Shown here piece by piece: positions 1 through 10,202 of a stretch of 64,000 bases of DNA (position 1 is its first letter; every line of letters begins with the position of its first letter). The notes under the pieces are model-generated. The model had not been told where the DNA came from and did no database searches. It was given only the letters and a program-made list of their open reading frames with translations. Source of the DNA: Psychrobacter sp. 1044. GTDB lineage: Bacteria > Pseudomonadota > Gammaproteobacteria > Pseudomonadales > Moraxellaceae. Both the position numbers and the translations under genes were made by a program. The DNA lies in the NCBI RefSeq assembly GCF_904846525.1, contig NZ_CAJHAZ010000012.1:1-64000 (forward strand), written 5' to 3'.

Positions 1-56
1 GGCTCGTAATTATAAGTCTATGCTGTATCTAGCTTGTACTATGATTCATTGCAAAC

Positions 57-77
57 TGAATTAGGGACACGCCCTAG
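57..77. repeat. Terminus of a MITE/IS-like repeat at the window edge
   Basis: This 21-nt stretch matches the right terminus of the 186-bp element at 40458-40643 (positions 40623-40643) at 19 of 21 bases; both end in GGACACGCCCTAG. Only one end is visible because the window starts here. It could be a solo end or the edge of a second copy lying to the left. Confidence 0.5.
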
Positions 78-162
78 TGAAAGAAGCATACGCGCCACAA
101 ATGTTCTACTTAGTCAAAAACTTCACATCTAAAAACCTATAACTATAAAATAAGGAACTGCT

Positions 163-783
163 ATGCAAGTATTTTATATTCATCCAGAAAATCCACAGCC
201 ACGGCTGATTGAGCAAGTGGCGGATCTGTTACGTAAAGACCAGCTCATTATCTACCCTACCGATACCAGCTATGCTTTTGGTTGTCGCTTAGGGGCAAAG
301 GATGCACTCGATAAGCTCAAACAAATTCGTGAACTTGATGATAAACACCAGTTTACCTTGCTTTGCCGTGACTTAAGCGAAATCGCCAACTATGCTGCAG
401 TGGACAATATGCAATTTAAACAGCTCAAAGCATTTACTCCTGCGCCCATCACCTTTATCCTCAATGCCACAAAAGACGTACCAAAAAAATTGGCACATGC
501 GAAGAAAAAAACCATCGGTATTCGAGTACCTAGCAACCCCATTGCGCAAGCGCTTTTAGAGGCCATGGATGAACCTATCTTAACCAGCTCATTAATACTG
601 CCTAACCGTGATGACATACTGGATGATCCCTTTGAGATTGAGGATTTATTAGGCAATCAAATTGACGGTTTGATAAATGCAGGTATAAAAACCACTAAGC
701 TCACTACGATTGTTGATATGACTGGTAGCCAGCCTGAAATTATCAGACAAGGTGCCGCGGATGTAGATTCACTACTACGGTAA
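163..783 (+). CDS. yciO: Sua5/YciO/YrdC-family protein (YciO-like)
   Basis: The 206-aa product is one Sua5/YrdC/YciO domain. The family signature YPTDTSYAFGC lies near residues 31-41 and the conserved GIRVPSNPIAQALL near residues 118-131. Relatives make threonylcarbamoyl-AMP for the tRNA t6A modification. YciO-type members are usually an extra paralogue with uncertain activity, and the length equals that of E. coli YciO as I recall it. An A-rich stretch with AAGGA precedes the ATG. The gene is convergent with rplQ and shares a symmetrical terminator with it. The assignment to YciO rather than TsaC rests on length and style only. Confidence 0.85.
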   Translation: MQVFYIHPENPQPRLIEQVADLLRKDQLIIYPTDTSYAFGCRLGAKDALDKLKQIRELDDKHQFTLLCRDLSEIANYAAVDNMQFKQLKAFTPAPITFILNATKDVPKKLAHAKKKTIGIRVPSNPIAQALLEAMDEPILTSSLILPNRDDILDDPFEIEDLLGNQIDGLINAGIKTTKLTTIVDMTGSQPEIIRQGAADVDSLLR

Positions 784-803
784 TAGACTCAAGTATCAGA
801 CAC

Positions 804-836
804 AAAAAAAGCTCCAATTGAATTGGAGCTTTTTTA
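804..836. terminator. Bidirectional terminator between yciO and rplQ
   Basis: A-tract, stem AGCTCCAA, loop TTGAA, stem TTGGAGCT, T-tract. It is symmetrical, so it can end both the plus-strand yciO transcript and the minus-strand alpha operon. Confidence 0.85.
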
Positions 837-861
837 TATACATCTTTTGCTTATTGTAAAA

Positions 862-1221
862 TTAGTCGCGATCAACCAATTCTACATATGCCATTGGCGC
901 ATTGTCACCATCACGGTAACCGCATTTTACGATACGCAAATATCCACCTGGACGGGTTTGGTAACGAGGACCTAACGTGCCAAATAGTTTACCTACCATA
1001 GCTTTGCTACGCATACGGCTAAATGCCAAACGACGGTTAGCAACGCTGTCTTCTTTAGCCATAGTGATTAATGGCTCGGCAACGCGACGTAACTCTTTTG
1101 CTTTTGGTAAAGTTGTTTTGATCAGTTCATGCTCAAATAATGAGTTAGTCATGTTCTGAAACATTGCCTTACGATGACTGCCGGTACGACCCAGCTTGAC
1201 TCCACTCTTACGATGGCGCAT
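862..1221 (-). CDS. rplQ: 50S ribosomal protein L17
   Basis: L17 is a large-subunit protein and the last gene of the alpha operon. The 119-aa product opens [12 protein letters not shown] and carries the typical [19 protein letters not shown] segment, slightly shorter than the E. coli protein. I start at the ATG at 1221, which has AAGGA nine bases upstream; a TTG two codons earlier is less likely. It follows rpoA by 19 bp and ends at the bidirectional terminator. Confidence 0.97.
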   Translation of the reverse strand: MRHRKSGVKLGRTGSHRKAMFQNMTNSLFEHELIKTTLPKAKELRRVAEPLITMAKEDSVANRRLAFSRMRSKAMVGKLFGTLGPRYQTRPGGYLRIVKCGYRDGDNAPMAYVELVDRD

Positions 1222-1240
1222 AGTCAAAAATCCTTAAAGT

Positions 1241-2248
1241 TTAACGGCTACGATAAGAAAAGCGATCATCAACACGAAGGTCAGCTGGTGGCCAGTTATC
1301 TAGGCGCATACCGAGCTCTAAATCTTTAGACGCTAGTACGTCTTTGATTTCCGTTAATGATTTCTTACCAAGATTTGGGGTTTTTAGAAGTTCAGTCTCT
1401 GAACGTTGTACCAAATCACCGATATAGTAAATGTTTTCAGCTTTCAAGCAGTTGGCTGAGCGAACCGTTAGTTCAAGATCGTCCACAGGGCGTAATAGCA
1501 CCGGATCAACCTCTTCTTTCTCTTTCACAGGCTCAGGCGCTTCTTCAGCTTCTAGGTCAACAAAGATAGAAATCTGTTGTTGTAAAATAGTGGCTGCTTT
1601 ACGAATTGCTTCTTCTGGATCTATAGTGCCATTAGTTTCAAGCTCAATGATAAGACGATCAAGATCAGTACGCTGCTCTACACGAGCGTTCTCAACCTGA
1701 TAAGCAACACGAAGCACAGGACTAAAACTTGCATCAAGCTTTAAACGTCCGATTGCTTTAGTATCACCATCTTCACGGCGCTGGTTTGCTGGCTCATATC
1801 CACGACCCATTACTACACGCAAACGCATCTTAAGATGACCACGATCACTCAATGTACCCAACACCAATTCTGGATTGACGATGTCTACATTATGCGGTAA
1901 CGCGATGTCTGCAGCAGTAATAGTGCCTGGACCTTGTTTATCCAAGGTCAAAAATACTTCATTTTGGTCATGAAGCGTAATAGCCAAGCCTTTTAGATTC
2001 AAAAGCAAGTCAAGTACATCTTCTTGTAGCCCTTCAAGCGTTGAGTATTCATGGTCAACACCATCAATCTCAGCTTCAATGACTGCAGCACCAGGTAATG
2101 AAGATAACAAGATGCGACGTAAGGCATTACCAAGGGTATGCCCAAAGCCGCGTTCTAACGGTTCGAGCGTGACTTTCGCAATCGTTTCATTAACCGTATC
2201 CACATTAATGGCATTCGGCGTTAGAAACTCAGTTGCATTTAGCATCAT
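1241..2248 (-). CDS. rpoA: RNA polymerase alpha subunit
   Basis: The 335-aa product scaffolds RNA polymerase assembly. Its N-terminal domain has the hallmark [20 protein letters not shown] near residues 30-49. The C-terminal domain (about 255-320) binds UP-element DNA and activators and contains [11 protein letters not shown] and [11 protein letters not shown]. The acidic linker contains [15 protein letters not shown]. Two ATG codons lie in tandem (2248 and 2245) behind GGTGA, so either could be used. The position between rpsD and rplQ is the standard alpha-operon order. Confidence 0.98.
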   Translation of the reverse strand: MMLNATEFLTPNAINVDTVNETIAKVTLEPLERGFGHTLGNALRRILLSSLPGAAVIEAEIDGVDHEYSTLEGLQEDVLDLLLNLKGLAITLHDQNEVFLTLDKQGPGTITAADIALPHNVDIVNPELVLGTLSDRGHLKMRLRVVMGRGYEPANQRREDGDTKAIGRLKLDASFSPVLRVAYQVENARVEQRTDLDRLIIELETNGTIDPEEAIRKAATILQQQISIFVDLEAEEAPEPVKEKEEVDPVLLRPVDDLELTVRSANCLKAENIYYIGDLVQRSETELLKTPNLGKKSLTEIKDVLASKDLELGMRLDNWPPADLRVDDRFSYRSR

Positions 2249-2328
2249 GATGTCACCTCGATTTATTAAACTGGTTTAATTAACGTTGATTGCTCAATGC
2301 CGTTTTCACGACATCGAGCAGTACGTCA

Positions 2329-2970
2329 TTACTTAGAGTATAGCTCAACGATCAAGCTTTCGTTGATTTCAGCAGGTAGATCAATACGATCAGGCGCTTG
2401 TTTGAACGTGCCTTGTAATTTGCTGTGGTCAACATCTAGCCATTCTGGAATACCACGTTGGGTAGCCAGCTCAATTGCGTTTTTAATACGTAATTGCTCG
2501 CGAGACTTCTCTTGGATAGCGATGACATCACCATCTTGCAACTGAATTGATGGAATGTTCACACGAACAAACTCATCACGGCCAGCTTTTTTTACCATAA
2601 CAGTACGATGACTGACTAGCTGACGTGCTTCGGCGCGAGTTGAGCCAAAGCCCATGCGATAAACAACGTTATCTAGACGGCTCTCAAGCATAGCTAACAG
2701 GTTTTCACCAGTAGCACCGCGCTTACGAGCAGCTTCTTTATAGTAATTAGCAAACTGACGCTCTAATACACCATAGATACGCTTAACTTTCTGCTTTTCA
2801 CGCAGCTGTAAAGCATATTCTGAGGTCTTGTTACGGCTTACACCGTGTTGACCTGGTGGACGACCAGCTTTTTTCGTTTTTACGTCGTATGGTTTAACGC
2901 CAGACTTAAGACCTAAGTCCGTGCCTTCACGACGTGATAATTTGAGTTTTGGTCCAATATAGCGGGCCAT
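2329..2970 (-). CDS. rpsD: 30S ribosomal protein S4
   Basis: The 213-aa product opens [20 protein letters not shown] and contains the S4 RNA-binding domain (about residues 100-165, including [14 protein letters not shown]). S4 starts 16S rRNA assembly and in Enterobacteria is the translational repressor of the alpha operon, acting before rpsM. A strong GGAGA site lies nine bases before the ATG. No zinc-binding cysteines are present, so it is the zinc-free form. The gap to rpoA is 80 bp. Confidence 0.98.
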   Translation of the reverse strand: MARYIGPKLKLSRREGTDLGLKSGVKPYDVKTKKAGRPPGQHGVSRNKTSEYALQLREKQKVKRIYGVLERQFANYYKEAARKRGATGENLLAMLESRLDNVVYRMGFGSTRAEARQLVSHRTVMVKKAGRDEFVRVNIPSIQLQDGDVIAIQEKSREQLRIKNAIELATQRGIPEWLDVDHSKLQGTFKQAPDRIDLPAEINESLIVELYSK

Positions 2971-3018
2971 TGTTATGTCTCCTATAAGCTTTTGGGATAA
3001 AAAGCTTCGTCTTTAATA

Positions 3019-3408
3019 TTAGACGCGGCGCTTTTTCGGCGCACGGCAACCATTGTGTGGGATTGGGGTTACATCAGAGATGCTGTTAACTTTATAACCC
3101 AATGCACCTAGTGCTCTTACCGCAGACTCACGACCCGGTCCTGGTCCTTTGACCAAAACGTCGATATTCTTAACACCATATTCTTGAGCCGCTTTACCAG
3201 CGACCTCAGCTGCAACCTGAGCTGCAAATGGTGTAGATTTACGTGAACCACGGAAGCCTTGTCCACCTGAAGTGGCCCAAGCCAGTGCATTACCTTGACG
3301 ATCGGTAATCGTAACAATGGTGTTATTAAAAGACGCATGGATATGGGCAATGCCCTCCGATACTGAACGACGAGTCACTTTCTTGCGACTACGAGTGTCT
3401 TTAGCCAT
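3019..3408 (-). CDS. rpsK: 30S ribosomal protein S11
   Basis: The 129-aa S11 forms the 30S platform near the mRNA exit. Recognisable segments are [18 protein letters not shown] near residue 19, [17 protein letters not shown] near residue 84 and the basic tail CRAPKKRRV. The length equals E. coli S11. It sits 20 bp after rpsM and 48 bp before rpsD, in standard alpha-operon order. Confidence 0.98.
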   Translation of the reverse strand: MAKDTRSRKKVTRRSVSEGIAHIHASFNNTIVTITDRQGNALAWATSGGQGFRGSRKSTPFAAQVAAEVAGKAAQEYGVKNIDVLVKGPGPGRESAVRALGALGYKVNSISDVTPIPHNGCRAPKKRRV

Positions 3409-3428
3409 CTTTTAGCTTCCTAAGTTAA

Positions 3429-3785
3429 TTATCTTTTGAGAGGGCGTGTCGGACCCTTACGAGTACGAGCGTTGTTCTTAGTATTCTGACCTCTAACTGG
3501 TAGGTTACGACGATGACGGATGCCACGGTAACAACCAAGATCAACTAAACGCTTAATATTCATTGACACTTCACGACGAAGATCACCTTCAGTCATGTAA
3601 TTTGCAACTTGTGCACGGATAGCATCTAACTGTGTATCATCTAACTGACTAACTTTAGTAGTAGGGGCAATGCCAACTGCTTCTAAGATTTTCTGAGCAG
3701 TGGTACGACCTACACCAAAGATGTAAGTTAGTGAAATAACAGCATGCTTATTATCCGGAATGTTTACGCCGGCAATACGAGCCAT
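3429..3785 (-). CDS. rpsM: 30S ribosomal protein S13
   Basis: The 118-aa S13 of the 30S head opens [20 protein letters not shown] and ends in the basic tail [14 protein letters not shown] that contacts tRNA and bridge B1. It is the first gene of the alpha operon, separated from rpmJ by 253 bp. GGAGAG lies just before the ATG. In E. coli the mRNA around this start folds into the S4-binding pseudoknot; I did not establish that fold here. Confidence 0.98.
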   Translation of the reverse strand: MARIAGVNIPDNKHAVISLTYIFGVGRTTAQKILEAVGIAPTTKVSQLDDTQLDAIRAQVANYMTEGDLRREVSMNIKRLVDLGCYRGIRHRRNLPVRGQNTKNNARTRKGPTRPLKR

Positions 3786-4038
3786 TGATTTCTCTCCATT
3801 AAAGAAAAATAAGCGTTATTTATCAATAAGGCTTTATTTTTCAGATTTGTTGCTGTCAATACTAAAGCTTTTATAATTATTATCGCTGCTTTGACTTGGT
3901 TACAAGCCTATTCATTGACGATCTTATAAAAGTTTTTGCATAAACTACGGCAAGTGGCGGATGATATCCCATCCGCCGTCATTTTTCAAGTATTAATTGA
4001 AATAGTAACAAAAGTCTAAGACTTTATAATACTAAATA
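3786..4038 (-). promoter_or_regulatory. spc-alpha inter-operon gap: candidate alpha leader and hairpin
   Basis: This 253-bp gap holds no gene. It contains a G+C-rich hairpin at 3956-3977 (GGCGGATG/CATCCGCC with a 6-nt loop). On the minus strand a TTGTAA box is followed 15 bases later by GATAAT, and a separate TTGACA lies closer to rpsM; either could belong to an alpha-operon promoter. The hairpin has no T-run on the minus strand, so it may be an mRNA-processing or attenuation structure. Function is inferred from position. Confidence 0.4.
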
Positions 4039-4155
4039 TTAACCTTGACGTTGCTTGTGGCGAGGTTCTGCTGTACAGATGATATGTACACGGCCTTTAC
4101 GGCGTACAACTTTACAGCTACCACAAATCTTTTTAACTGATGCTTGAACTTTCAT
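4039..4155 (-). CDS. rpmJ: 50S ribosomal protein L36
   Basis: This is a 38-codon gene. The product starts [20 protein letters not shown] and has Cys11, Cys14, Cys27 and His33, the zinc-binding set of the C+ type of L36. A paralogue without cysteines often exists elsewhere for zinc-poor growth but is not in this window. AAGGAGC lies seven bases before the ATG. It closes the spc operon, 32 bp after secY. Confidence 0.97.
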   Translation of the reverse strand: MKVQASVKKICGSCKVVRRKGRVHIICTAEPRHKQRQG

Positions 4156-4187
4156 AGCATGCTCCTTTGAGATATCGTACCGCTCAT

Positions 4188-5534
4188 TTAAGGTTGAGTG
4201 GGCGATTGAATTAACGTCTGATCATGATATTGATGGGTCATCAAATGCGCTTGGATTTGCGAAATGAAGTCCATTACCACAACCACCATAATCAGTAAAG
4301 ACGTACCACCGAGTTGAAACGGCACACCAAACGATGACTGGACGACCATTGGCATTAAACAAATAACCGTCATATACATCGCGCCAATAAAGGTCAGTCG
4401 GTTTAATACATGATCTAGGTAACGCTGAGTTTGTTGTCCGGGGCGAATACCTGGGATATACGCACCACTACGTTTAAGGTTTTCAGCTACTTCACGTGGG
4501 CTAAATACCAATGCCGTATAGAAGTAACAGAAGAAAATAATCATCGCGCCAAACAGAACCAAATATAGCGGCTGTCCTGGAGACAACACCAATGCCATAT
4601 TCTGTAGTATCTTTTGTGTAAGGGTAGGATCAGTTGATTGACCGACCCACTGCCCTAAACTTGCTGGAAACAACAACAACGAGCTGGCAAAAATGGCTGG
4701 GATAACCCCTGCCATATTAAGCTTCAGCGGCAAGTGTGACTGCTGCTGAGCATATATTTTGCGACCTTGTTGCTGCTTCTGTGCATAGTTCACTGGAACA
4801 CGGCGCTGAGCACGTTCAATATAAACGATACCAGCAGTAACCGCGATGCCTAGTAGCACAAAAATAAACAGTACAATCAAGTTCATCTGCCCTTGATTGA
4901 CCTGTTCAATAGACTGCGAAATCATACCTGGCGTACCAGCCACAATACTCGCAAAAATGAGCATTGAAATACCATTACCTACGCCGCGCTCTGTAATCTG
5001 CTCACCAAGCCACATCAAGAACATAGCACCCGCTACCAATGAGGTAACCGCTGGAATATAAAAGGTCAGACCAGAAGATAAAGTAAGATTTTGACTGATT
5101 AAGCCAGCACACATTCCTAATGACTGTACTAGGGCTAAAGCAAGTGTCCCTTGACGGGTATACTTGTTCAACTTACGTCTTCCCGCTTCGCCTTCTTTTT
5201 TGAGGGCTTCAAGCGATGGCAGTACTGCAGACATCATCTGTACAATAATCGATGCTGAAATATACGGCATAATGCCGAGCGCCATAATGGACATACGCTC
5301 TAGTGCACCACCTGAGAACATATTAAACATGCTCAAAATGGTATTTTCGTTGCGCGAAAACAGATCAGCCAAGTTGACCGGATTGATACCCGGTACTGGA
5401 ATATGTGACCCTAAACGATAAACAACCAATGCGCCGATTAAGAATAATAAACGCGTCCATAATTCATCATACTTGCGTATGAATGCAAATGGATTGAGCG
5501 GTATACCAGTCGATGACATTGATTGTTTTGACAC
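4188..5534 (-). CDS. secY: Preprotein translocase subunit SecY
   Basis: SecY is the ten-helix channel of the Sec translocon and works with SecE, SecG and SecA. The 448-aa product contains the family signature [11 protein letters not shown] near the first helix, the plug region, and the cytoplasmic-loop motif [18 protein letters not shown] choose a GTG start at 5534 because GAGGAG lies seven bases upstream and overlaps the rplO stop. An upstream ATG at 5558 would overlap rplO, and the ATG at 5519 is poorly spaced. Co-transcription with rplO is likely. Confidence 0.97.
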   Translation of the reverse strand: MSKQSMSSTGIPLNPFAFIRKYDELWTRLLFLIGALVVYRLGSHIPVPGINPVNLADLFSRNENTILSMFNMFSGGALERMSIMALGIMPYISASIIVQMMSAVLPSLEALKKEGEAGRRKLNKYTRQGTLALALVQSLGMCAGLISQNLTLSSGLTFYIPAVTSLVAGAMFLMWLGEQITERGVGNGISMLIFASIVAGTPGMISQSIEQVNQGQMNLIVLFIFVLLGIAVTAGIVYIERAQRRVPVNYAQKQQQGRKIYAQQQSHLPLKLNMAGVIPAIFASSLLLFPASLGQWVGQSTDPTLTQKILQNMALVLSPGQPLYLVLFGAMIIFFCYFYTALVFSPREVAENLKRSGAYIPGIRPGQQTQRYLDHVLNRLTFIGAMYMTVICLMPMVVQSSFGVPFQLGGTSLLIMVVVVMDFISQIQAHLMTHQYHDQTLIQSPTQP

Positions 5535-5538
5535 GTTA

Positions 5539-5979
5539 CTACTCCTCGATGCTACCACCAGCAGCTTCGATTGCTAGCTTAGCGCCTTTAGTCACTTTGA
5601 TACCTTTAAAGGTATAAGCCTTAGTAACTTCGCCTGACAACATAATACGGGCACGCTTCATGTCGTGACGGATTAGGTTAGCAGCTTTAAGTGTTTCAAG
5701 GCTAACCACATCGCCATCAATTTTATTTAGTTCAGAAAGACGTACTTCAGCCGTCTTCATTGCCATTTTACTGGTAAAACCAAATTTCGGTAGACGACGA
5801 TATAAAGGCATTTGACCACCTTCAAATCCTGAGCGTATGCTAGAACCTGAACGAGATTTCTGACCTTTTACACCACGACCACCAGTCTTACCAAGACCTG
5901 AACCGATACCACGACCACGACGTTGGGCAGTTTTCTTTGCGCCAACACCTGGTGATAATTCATTTAATCTAAGACCCAT
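5539..5979 (-). CDS. rplO: 50S ribosomal protein L15
   Basis: The 146-aa L15 has the glycine- and arginine-rich N-terminal tail ([20 protein letters not shown]) that threads into 23S rRNA, followed by a globular domain ending in [10 protein letters not shown]. Its ATG overlaps the rpmD stop by one base (TAATG), a sign of translational coupling. Its last codons carry the ribosome-binding site of secY. The gene lies in standard spc-operon order. Confidence 0.98.
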   Translation of the reverse strand: MGLRLNELSPGVGAKKTAQRRGRGIGSGLGKTGGRGVKGQKSRSGSSIRSGFEGGQMPLYRRLPKFGFTSKMAMKTAEVRLSELNKIDGDVVSLETLKAANLIRHDMKRARIMLSGEVTKAYTFKGIKVTKGAKLAIEAAGGSIEE

Positions 5980-6158
5980 TACGCTTCCTCCACTTTTACC
6001 ATGTAGTTAACGCGATTGACCATACCACGGTTTGAAGGTGTATCTTCTACTTCAACAGTATGATTAATACGGCGTAAACCCAATCCTTTCAAGCTCGCTT
6101 TGTGGCTCTTTAGGCGATGGGCACCCGATTTAAATTGAGTGACTTTCATTTTTTTCAT
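5979..6158 (-). CDS. rpmD: 50S ribosomal protein L30
   Basis: A 59-codon gene, read directly from the sequence. The product opens [20 protein letters not shown] and contains the L30 core [26 protein letters not shown] site lies eight bases before the ATG at 6158; a second ATG three codons in would also give an L30-sized protein. It lies between rpsE (20-bp gap) and rplO (1-nt overlap). Confidence 0.96.
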   Translation of the reverse strand: MKKMKVTQFKSGAHRLKSHKASLKGLGLRRINHTVEVEDTPSNRGMVNRVNYMVKVEEA

Positions 6159-6178
6159 CGTAACTCACCTAGTCTAAG

Positions 6179-6694
6179 TTAACCCAAGATTTCGTCTACA
6201 GATTTACCACGTTTTGCTGCCATCTTCTCTGGAGTTGACATATCACGTAAACCGTTAAACGTTGCGCGAACAACGTTAGCAGTATTGGTAGAACCATAAC
6301 ATTTAGTCAAAACATCTTTGACACCAGCAACTTCTAATACAGCACGCATTGCGCCACCAGCGATTACGCCAGTACCTTCAGATGCAGGCTGCATATAAAC
6401 TTTACTAGCACCATGACGTGCTTTGATCGGATGATACAAAGTTGCATCATTAAGCTCAACAGTAATCATATTACGTTTGGCAGCTTCTAGTGCTTTTTGG
6501 ATAGCAGCTGGCACTTCACGTGCTTTACCGCGACCAAAACCAACACGACCATTGCCATCGCCCACTACAGTCAATGCAGTGAAAGAGAAAATACGACCAC
6601 CTTTAACAACTTTTGCAACGCGATCAACGGTAACTAAGCGTTCTACTAGACCGTCAGTCTGTTCATTTTTATCATTTTTATCATTTCTAGCCAT
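6179..6694 (-). CDS. rpsE: 30S ribosomal protein S5
   Basis: The 171-aa S5 shapes the mRNA entry site and contributes to decoding fidelity. It has the double-stranded RNA-binding fold with [20 protein letters not shown] around residues 39-58 and the C-terminal domain [20 protein letters not shown]. The N-terminus is rich in Asn, Asp and Lys ([10 protein letters not shown]) and slightly longer than in E. coli. It begins two bases after the rplR stop. Confidence 0.98.
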   Translation of the reverse strand: MARNDKNDKNEQTDGLVERLVTVDRVAKVVKGGRIFSFTALTVVGDGNGRVGFGRGKAREVPAAIQKALEAAKRNMITVELNDATLYHPIKARHGASKVYMQPASEGTGVIAGGAMRAVLEVAGVKDVLTKCYGSTNTANVVRATFNGLRDMSTPEKMAAKRGKSVDEILG

Positions 6695-6696
6695 GA

Positions 6697-7047
6697 TTAA
6701 AACTCCAATCCGTTTTCGCGAGCTGCTTCTGCTAAAGCTTTAACTCGACCATGATATTTAAAACCACTACGGTCAAAGGCAACTTTAGTGATACCAGCTG
6801 CTTTTGCGCGTTCTGCGATCATTTGGCCCACAGACGTTGCTGCATCAGCATTGCCAGTCGCGCCTGAGCGCAAGCTGCCGTCTAAGGTAGATGCCTGAGC
6901 AATCACTTCACCACCGGTAGGAGAGATAATCTGGGCATAAATATGTTTTGGCGTGCGAGTAACCGTTAAGCGATGAACGCCTAAGAAACGGATATGCGCG
7001 CGGGTTTTCTTAGCTCGACGCAGACGAGCTGCTTTTTTATCAAACAT
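6697..7047 (-). CDS. rplR: 50S ribosomal protein L18
   Basis: The 116-aa L18 binds 5S rRNA with L5. The sequence has the arginine-rich N-terminus [20 protein letters not shown] and ends [30 protein letters not shown], as in gammaproteobacterial L18. It lies 11 bp after rplF and 2 bp before rpsE. Confidence 0.98.
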   Translation of the reverse strand: MFDKKAARLRRAKKTRAHIRFLGVHRLTVTRTPKHIYAQIISPTGGEVIAQASTLDGSLRSGATGNADAATSVGQMIAERAKAAGITKVAFDRSGFKYHGRVKALAEAARENGLEF

Positions 7048-7058
7048 TTCAACTCACC

Positions 7059-7592
7059 TTATTTTTTCTTGGCTTCTTTGCGAATCACATGCTCGTCACT
7101 ATAACGAATACCTTTACCTTTATAAGGCTCAGGTGGGCGGAAACCGCGGATATTAGCCGCTGCTTGACCAAGCTGCTGTTTATTGTTTGATTTCAAAACA
7201 ATTTCAGTTTGCGTTGGGGTTTCAGCTGACACACCTTCAGGCAACGTATATTCTACTGGATGAGAGTAACCAACGTTCAAAGTTACCTTGTTACCAGCAA
7301 CTTGTGCGCGATAACCAACACCAATTAACTGAAGACGCTTTTCAAAGCCTTCATTCACGCCTTTAACATAGTTGTTAACAAGAGCGCGCATGGTGCCAGT
7401 GTGCATCATAGCTTCTTTTGAATCGACTGTAGGTGAGAAAATGATCGCATCATCTTCCTGTTTCAGCTCGACCAATTCATGCAGGCGTAAAGACAAAATG
7501 CCGTTCTTGCCTTTCACTTCGACCTGCCGATCGTTCAAAGTAACACTTACGCCGTTTGGCAGTGTCACTGGGGCTTTAGCCACACGAGACAT
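7059..7592 (-). CDS. rplF: 50S ribosomal protein L6
   Basis: The 177-aa L6 lies near the sarcin-ricin loop and factor-binding site. Its two related alpha/beta domains are visible, with the family signature [14 protein letters not shown] near residues 153-166. The length equals E. coli L6. It follows an unusually wide 175-bp gap after rpsH, the only large gap inside the spc operon here. Confidence 0.98.
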   Translation of the reverse strand: MSRVAKAPVTLPNGVSVTLNDRQVEVKGKNGILSLRLHELVELKQEDDAIIFSPTVDSKEAMMHTGTMRALVNNYVKGVNEGFEKRLQLIGVGYRAQVAGNKVTLNVGYSHPVEYTLPEGVSAETPTQTEIVLKSNNKQQLGQAAANIRGFRPPEPYKGKGIRYSDEHVIRKEAKKK

Positions 7593-7767
7593 AGGAATAT
7601 TCCTTAAAAAATTAACTTCTTTATATTAGCGAAAAAACTAACAGGCTAAAAAGCGTGCTAGTTTAGCATAGTTGACTGCGTTAGACACCTATCAATTTGA
7701 AATAATTCATTATTACTCAATCAATAGAAGTCTAACAATCATCAAATAGACTTTATCGTCGTGTAGC
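7593..7767 (-). other. 175-bp gap inside the spc operon
   Basis: All other spc genes are separated by at most about 30 bp, but rpsH and rplF are 175 bp apart. The gap has no convincing ORF. On the minus strand it carries an imperfect hairpin (AACTAGC near 7664 with GTTAGTT nearer rplF) and A+T-rich blocks that could contain an internal promoter. Nothing firmer can be said. Confidence 0.35.
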
Positions 7768-8166
7768 TTACGCTACAAATGCGACGATTTCACCACCGAT
7801 ACCAGCAGCACGTGCAGCACGATCACTCATGATGCCTTGGCTAGTTGATACGATAGCAACACCCATACCTTGCTTAACAGTAGGGATAGCGTCTTTACCG
7901 CGGAACTGGCGTAAACCAGGACGGCTAAAACGTTGAATCGTTTCGATGACAGCGCGGCCTTCGAAGTATTTCAATTCGATAGATAGGGTTGCTTTATTGT
8001 TTGCTTCTTCAGTAACAACAGCGCTCGCCACATAACCTTCGCTAACTAGCAAATCAGCAATTGATTTACGTAATTTAGAGCTCGGCATTGCTACCGATAC
8101 TTTGTTAGCCATTTGTGCGTTACGAATACGGGTTAGCATATCCCCAACGGTATCTTGCATACTCAT
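7768..8166 (-). CDS. rpsH: 30S ribosomal protein S8
   Basis: The 132-aa S8 binds helix 21 of 16S rRNA and in E. coli represses spc translation at the L5 message. It opens [20 protein letters not shown] and has the C-terminal signature [24 protein letters not shown] lies seven to ten bases before the ATG. It lies 11 bp after rpsN. Confidence 0.98.
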   Translation of the reverse strand: MSMQDTVGDMLTRIRNAQMANKVSVAMPSSKLRKSIADLLVSEGYVASAVVTEEANNKATLSIELKYFEGRAVIETIQRFSRPGLRQFRGKDAIPTVKQGMGVAIVSTSQGIMSDRAARAAGIGGEIVAFVA

Positions 8167-8177
8167 ATAGTTACCCC

Positions 8178-8483
8178 TTACCAGCTTGCTTTACGAACAC
8201 CAGGCACATCGCCTTGCATGACACGCTCACGCAGCATATTGCGTGATAAGCCAAACTTGCGGAAGTAACCGTGAGGACGACCGGTGATAGCACAACGATT
8301 GCGCAGACGTACTGGCGATGAATTGCGTGGAAGAGCTTGTAGCTCTAGCATCGCTTCCATACGAGTTTCGTCACTTGCAGTCATATCACTGATAGTTTCT
8401 TTTAGCTTGATACGCTTATCAGCGTACTTAGCAACCATTTTTTCGCGCTTTAATTCGCGGTTAATCATGCTCTTCTTTGCCAT
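8178..8483 (-). CDS. rpsN: 30S ribosomal protein S14 (zinc-independent form)
   Basis: The 101-aa S14 has the C-terminal signature [20 protein letters not shown]. It keeps only one cysteine, so it is the long zinc-independent form usual in gammaproteobacteria, unlike the ~61-aa zinc-binding type. The 12-bp gap to rplE and the order are standard for the spc operon. Confidence 0.98.
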   Translation of the reverse strand: MAKKSMINRELKREKMVAKYADKRIKLKETISDMTASDETRMEAMLELQALPRNSSPVRLRNRCAITGRPHGYFRKFGLSRNMLRERVMQGDVPGVRKASW

Positions 8484-8495
8484 AACGTCTTTACC

Positions 8496-9032
8496 TTATT
8501 TAAATGGGAAGCCGAATGCTTTAAGCAACGCGCGACCTTCTTCATCAGATTGAGCTGACGTGGTGATTGTCACATCCATACCGCGGATACGATCAATCTT
8601 GTCAAAATCTACTTCTGGGAATACGATCTGTTCTTTGATACCCAATGAGTAGTTACCACGTCCGTCAAAGGCTTTAGGTGAAAAACCGCGGAAATCACGA
8701 ATACGAGGAATTGCAATGGCAATGAGACGATCTAAAAATTCGTACATTTGCTCACCGCGTAGCGTTACTTTGCAGCCAATTGGCCATTCTTCACGAATTT
8801 TAAAGCCAGCAACTGATTTACGCGCTTTGGTGACGACAGGTTTTTGACCAGCGATAGCAGTCATATCAGCTACTGCACCTTCAAGCAATTTCTTGTCTTG
8901 AGACGCGCCGCCTACACCCATGTTAAGTGTGATTTTAGTGATTTTAGGCACTTGCATCACATTAGCCAAACCAAGCTCTTCTTTGATTTGCTGCTTTAAT
9001 TCTTCGTTATATAAAGATTTTAATCTTGCCAT
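8496..9032 (-). CDS. rplE: 50S ribosomal protein L5
   Basis: L5 binds 5S rRNA and contacts the P-site tRNA. The 178-aa product opens [20 protein letters not shown] and has the typical [16 protein letters not shown] and [19 protein letters not shown] segments. Two in-frame ATGs exist at 9038 and 9032; the inner one is eight bases from AGGGTG and is preferred. In E. coli the S8 repressor site lies at this start, which I did not verify here. Confidence 0.97.
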   Translation of the reverse strand: MARLKSLYNEELKQQIKEELGLANVMQVPKITKITLNMGVGGASQDKKLLEGAVADMTAIAGQKPVVTKARKSVAGFKIREEWPIGCKVTLRGEQMYEFLDRLIAIAIPRIRDFRGFSPKAFDGRGNYSLGIKEQIVFPEVDFDKIDRIRGMDVTITTSAQSDEEGRALLKAFGFPFK

Positions 9033-9053
9033 TACCATTACACCCTTAGTGTC

Positions 9054-9371
9054 TTACGCAGTCGCCACTACTTCACCGTTCGAACGATAGACGCGTTGTT
9101 TCTTGCCGTCTTCGCCGAACTGATAAGTAATACGATCAGCTTTTTGGGTTTGCGCATTTAATATTGCGACATTTGAGATATGTAGAAAAGCTTCTTTCTT
9201 AAGAATGCCACCTTCAACGCCAGTTGCCTGATTTGGCTTCTGATGTTTAGTGACAATATTAATGCCTTCAACTTTAATACGATCATTTTTTACAGCTTGT
9301 ACAGTACCTTGCTTGCCTTTGTCTTTCCCAGCAATCACGATAACTGTATCGCCTTTACGTAATTTTGACAT
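9054..9371 (-). CDS. rplX: 50S ribosomal protein L24
   Basis: The 105-aa L24 starts 50S assembly. It has the KOW motif near its N-terminus (KGDTVIVIAGKDKGKQGTV, about residues 6-24) and the conserved EGGILKKEAFLHISNVA. It lies 8 bp after rplN and 21 bp before rplE. Confidence 0.98.
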   Translation of the reverse strand: MSKLRKGDTVIVIAGKDKGKQGTVQAVKNDRIKVEGINIVTKHQKPNQATGVEGGILKKEAFLHISNVAILNAQTQKADRITYQFGEDGKKQRVYRSNGEVVATA

Positions 9372-9379
9372 GGATTACC

Positions 9380-9748
9380 TCACAATACTTCTGGTGCTAG
9401 TGATACAATTTTCATAAACTGATCACCACGTAGTTCACGAGTTACCGGTCCAAAAATACGAGTTGCAATCGGTGCTTTATTTTGGTTCAACAATACCGCA
9501 GCATTGTCGTCAAAACGCAGAACAGAACCATCAGGACGACGAACGCCTTTTTTGGTACGTACAACTACAGCATTCATCACGTCGCCTTTTTTAACACGAC
9601 CGCGAGGAATGGCTTCTTTAACCGTTACTTTAATAATGTCGCCAACTGATGCATAACGACGATGAGAGCCACCCAGTACTTTAATGCACTGAACTCGTCT
9701 TGCACCGCTATTATCTGCAACTTCCAGCATCGATTCAACCTGAATCAT
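9380..9748 (-). CDS. rplN: 50S ribosomal protein L14
   Basis: The 122-aa L14 opens [20 protein letters not shown] and ends [15 protein letters not shown], as in gammaproteobacterial L14. The open frame extends 23 codons upstream, but those residues are unlike L14. The ATG at 9748 is preceded by GGAGT. This is the first gene of the spc operon, behind a 181-bp gap containing a strong promoter. Confidence 0.98.
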   Translation of the reverse strand: MIQVESMLEVADNSGARRVQCIKVLGGSHRRYASVGDIIKVTVKEAIPRGRVKKGDVMNAVVVRTKKGVRRPDGSVLRFDDNAAVLLNQNKAPIATRIFGPVTRELRGDQFMKIVSLAPEVL

Positions 9749-9895
9749 AGCGTTACTCCACACGTATGAGCAATAAAAACCAGTTGCTGCCGCTAGCACA
9801 GTATGAGTAGTCGGCATTTTAATAATAATAACCGCTGCTACTCTTAATGTGAGTGATATACGCTCGGCGCAATCAGCATCCTTAAAAAGGCGGCT

Positions 9896-9924
9896 ATTTT
9901 AACAGCTTCTGGCTTTTAATGCAA
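9896..9924 (-). promoter_or_regulatory. Candidate spc-operon promoter
   Basis: On the minus strand TTGCAT (9924-9919) and TAAAAT (9901-9896) are separated by 17 bp, a near-consensus sigma70 promoter. It begins just after the rpsQ stop and would give a leader of about 140 nt before rplN. Confidence 0.65.
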
Positions 9925-9929
9925 TTTAC

Positions 9930-10202
9930 TTAGATTTTTTCTACTTTTTCAACCACTTCAACCAAAGTCCAAGACTTGGTTTTAGAGATTGGACGCGTTT
10001 CTTTGATGCGGACAAGGTCGCCTTGCTGGCAAACGTTATTCTCATCATGGGCTTTGATTTTTGTAGAACGACGAAGCTGCTTGCCATACAAAGGATGACG
10101 AACCAGACGCTCAATCAAAACTGTGATGGACTTGTCCATCTTGTCACTGACAACTCGTCCTGTCAATACGCTAGCATTAGCTGTTTGATTGTTATCGCTC
10201 AT
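9930..10202 (-). CDS. rpsQ: 30S ribosomal protein S17
   Basis: The 90-aa S17 has the OB-fold core [20 protein letters not shown] and the [20 protein letters not shown] segment. It is the last gene of the S10 operon. The start overlaps the rpmC stop by four bases (ATGA), indicating translational coupling. A spc promoter follows directly. Confidence 0.98.

Noticed and set aside
9380..9817. Longer frame for L14 starting at 9817
   Set aside because: The extra 23 residues are unlike L14, whose N-terminus MIQVESML is invariant.
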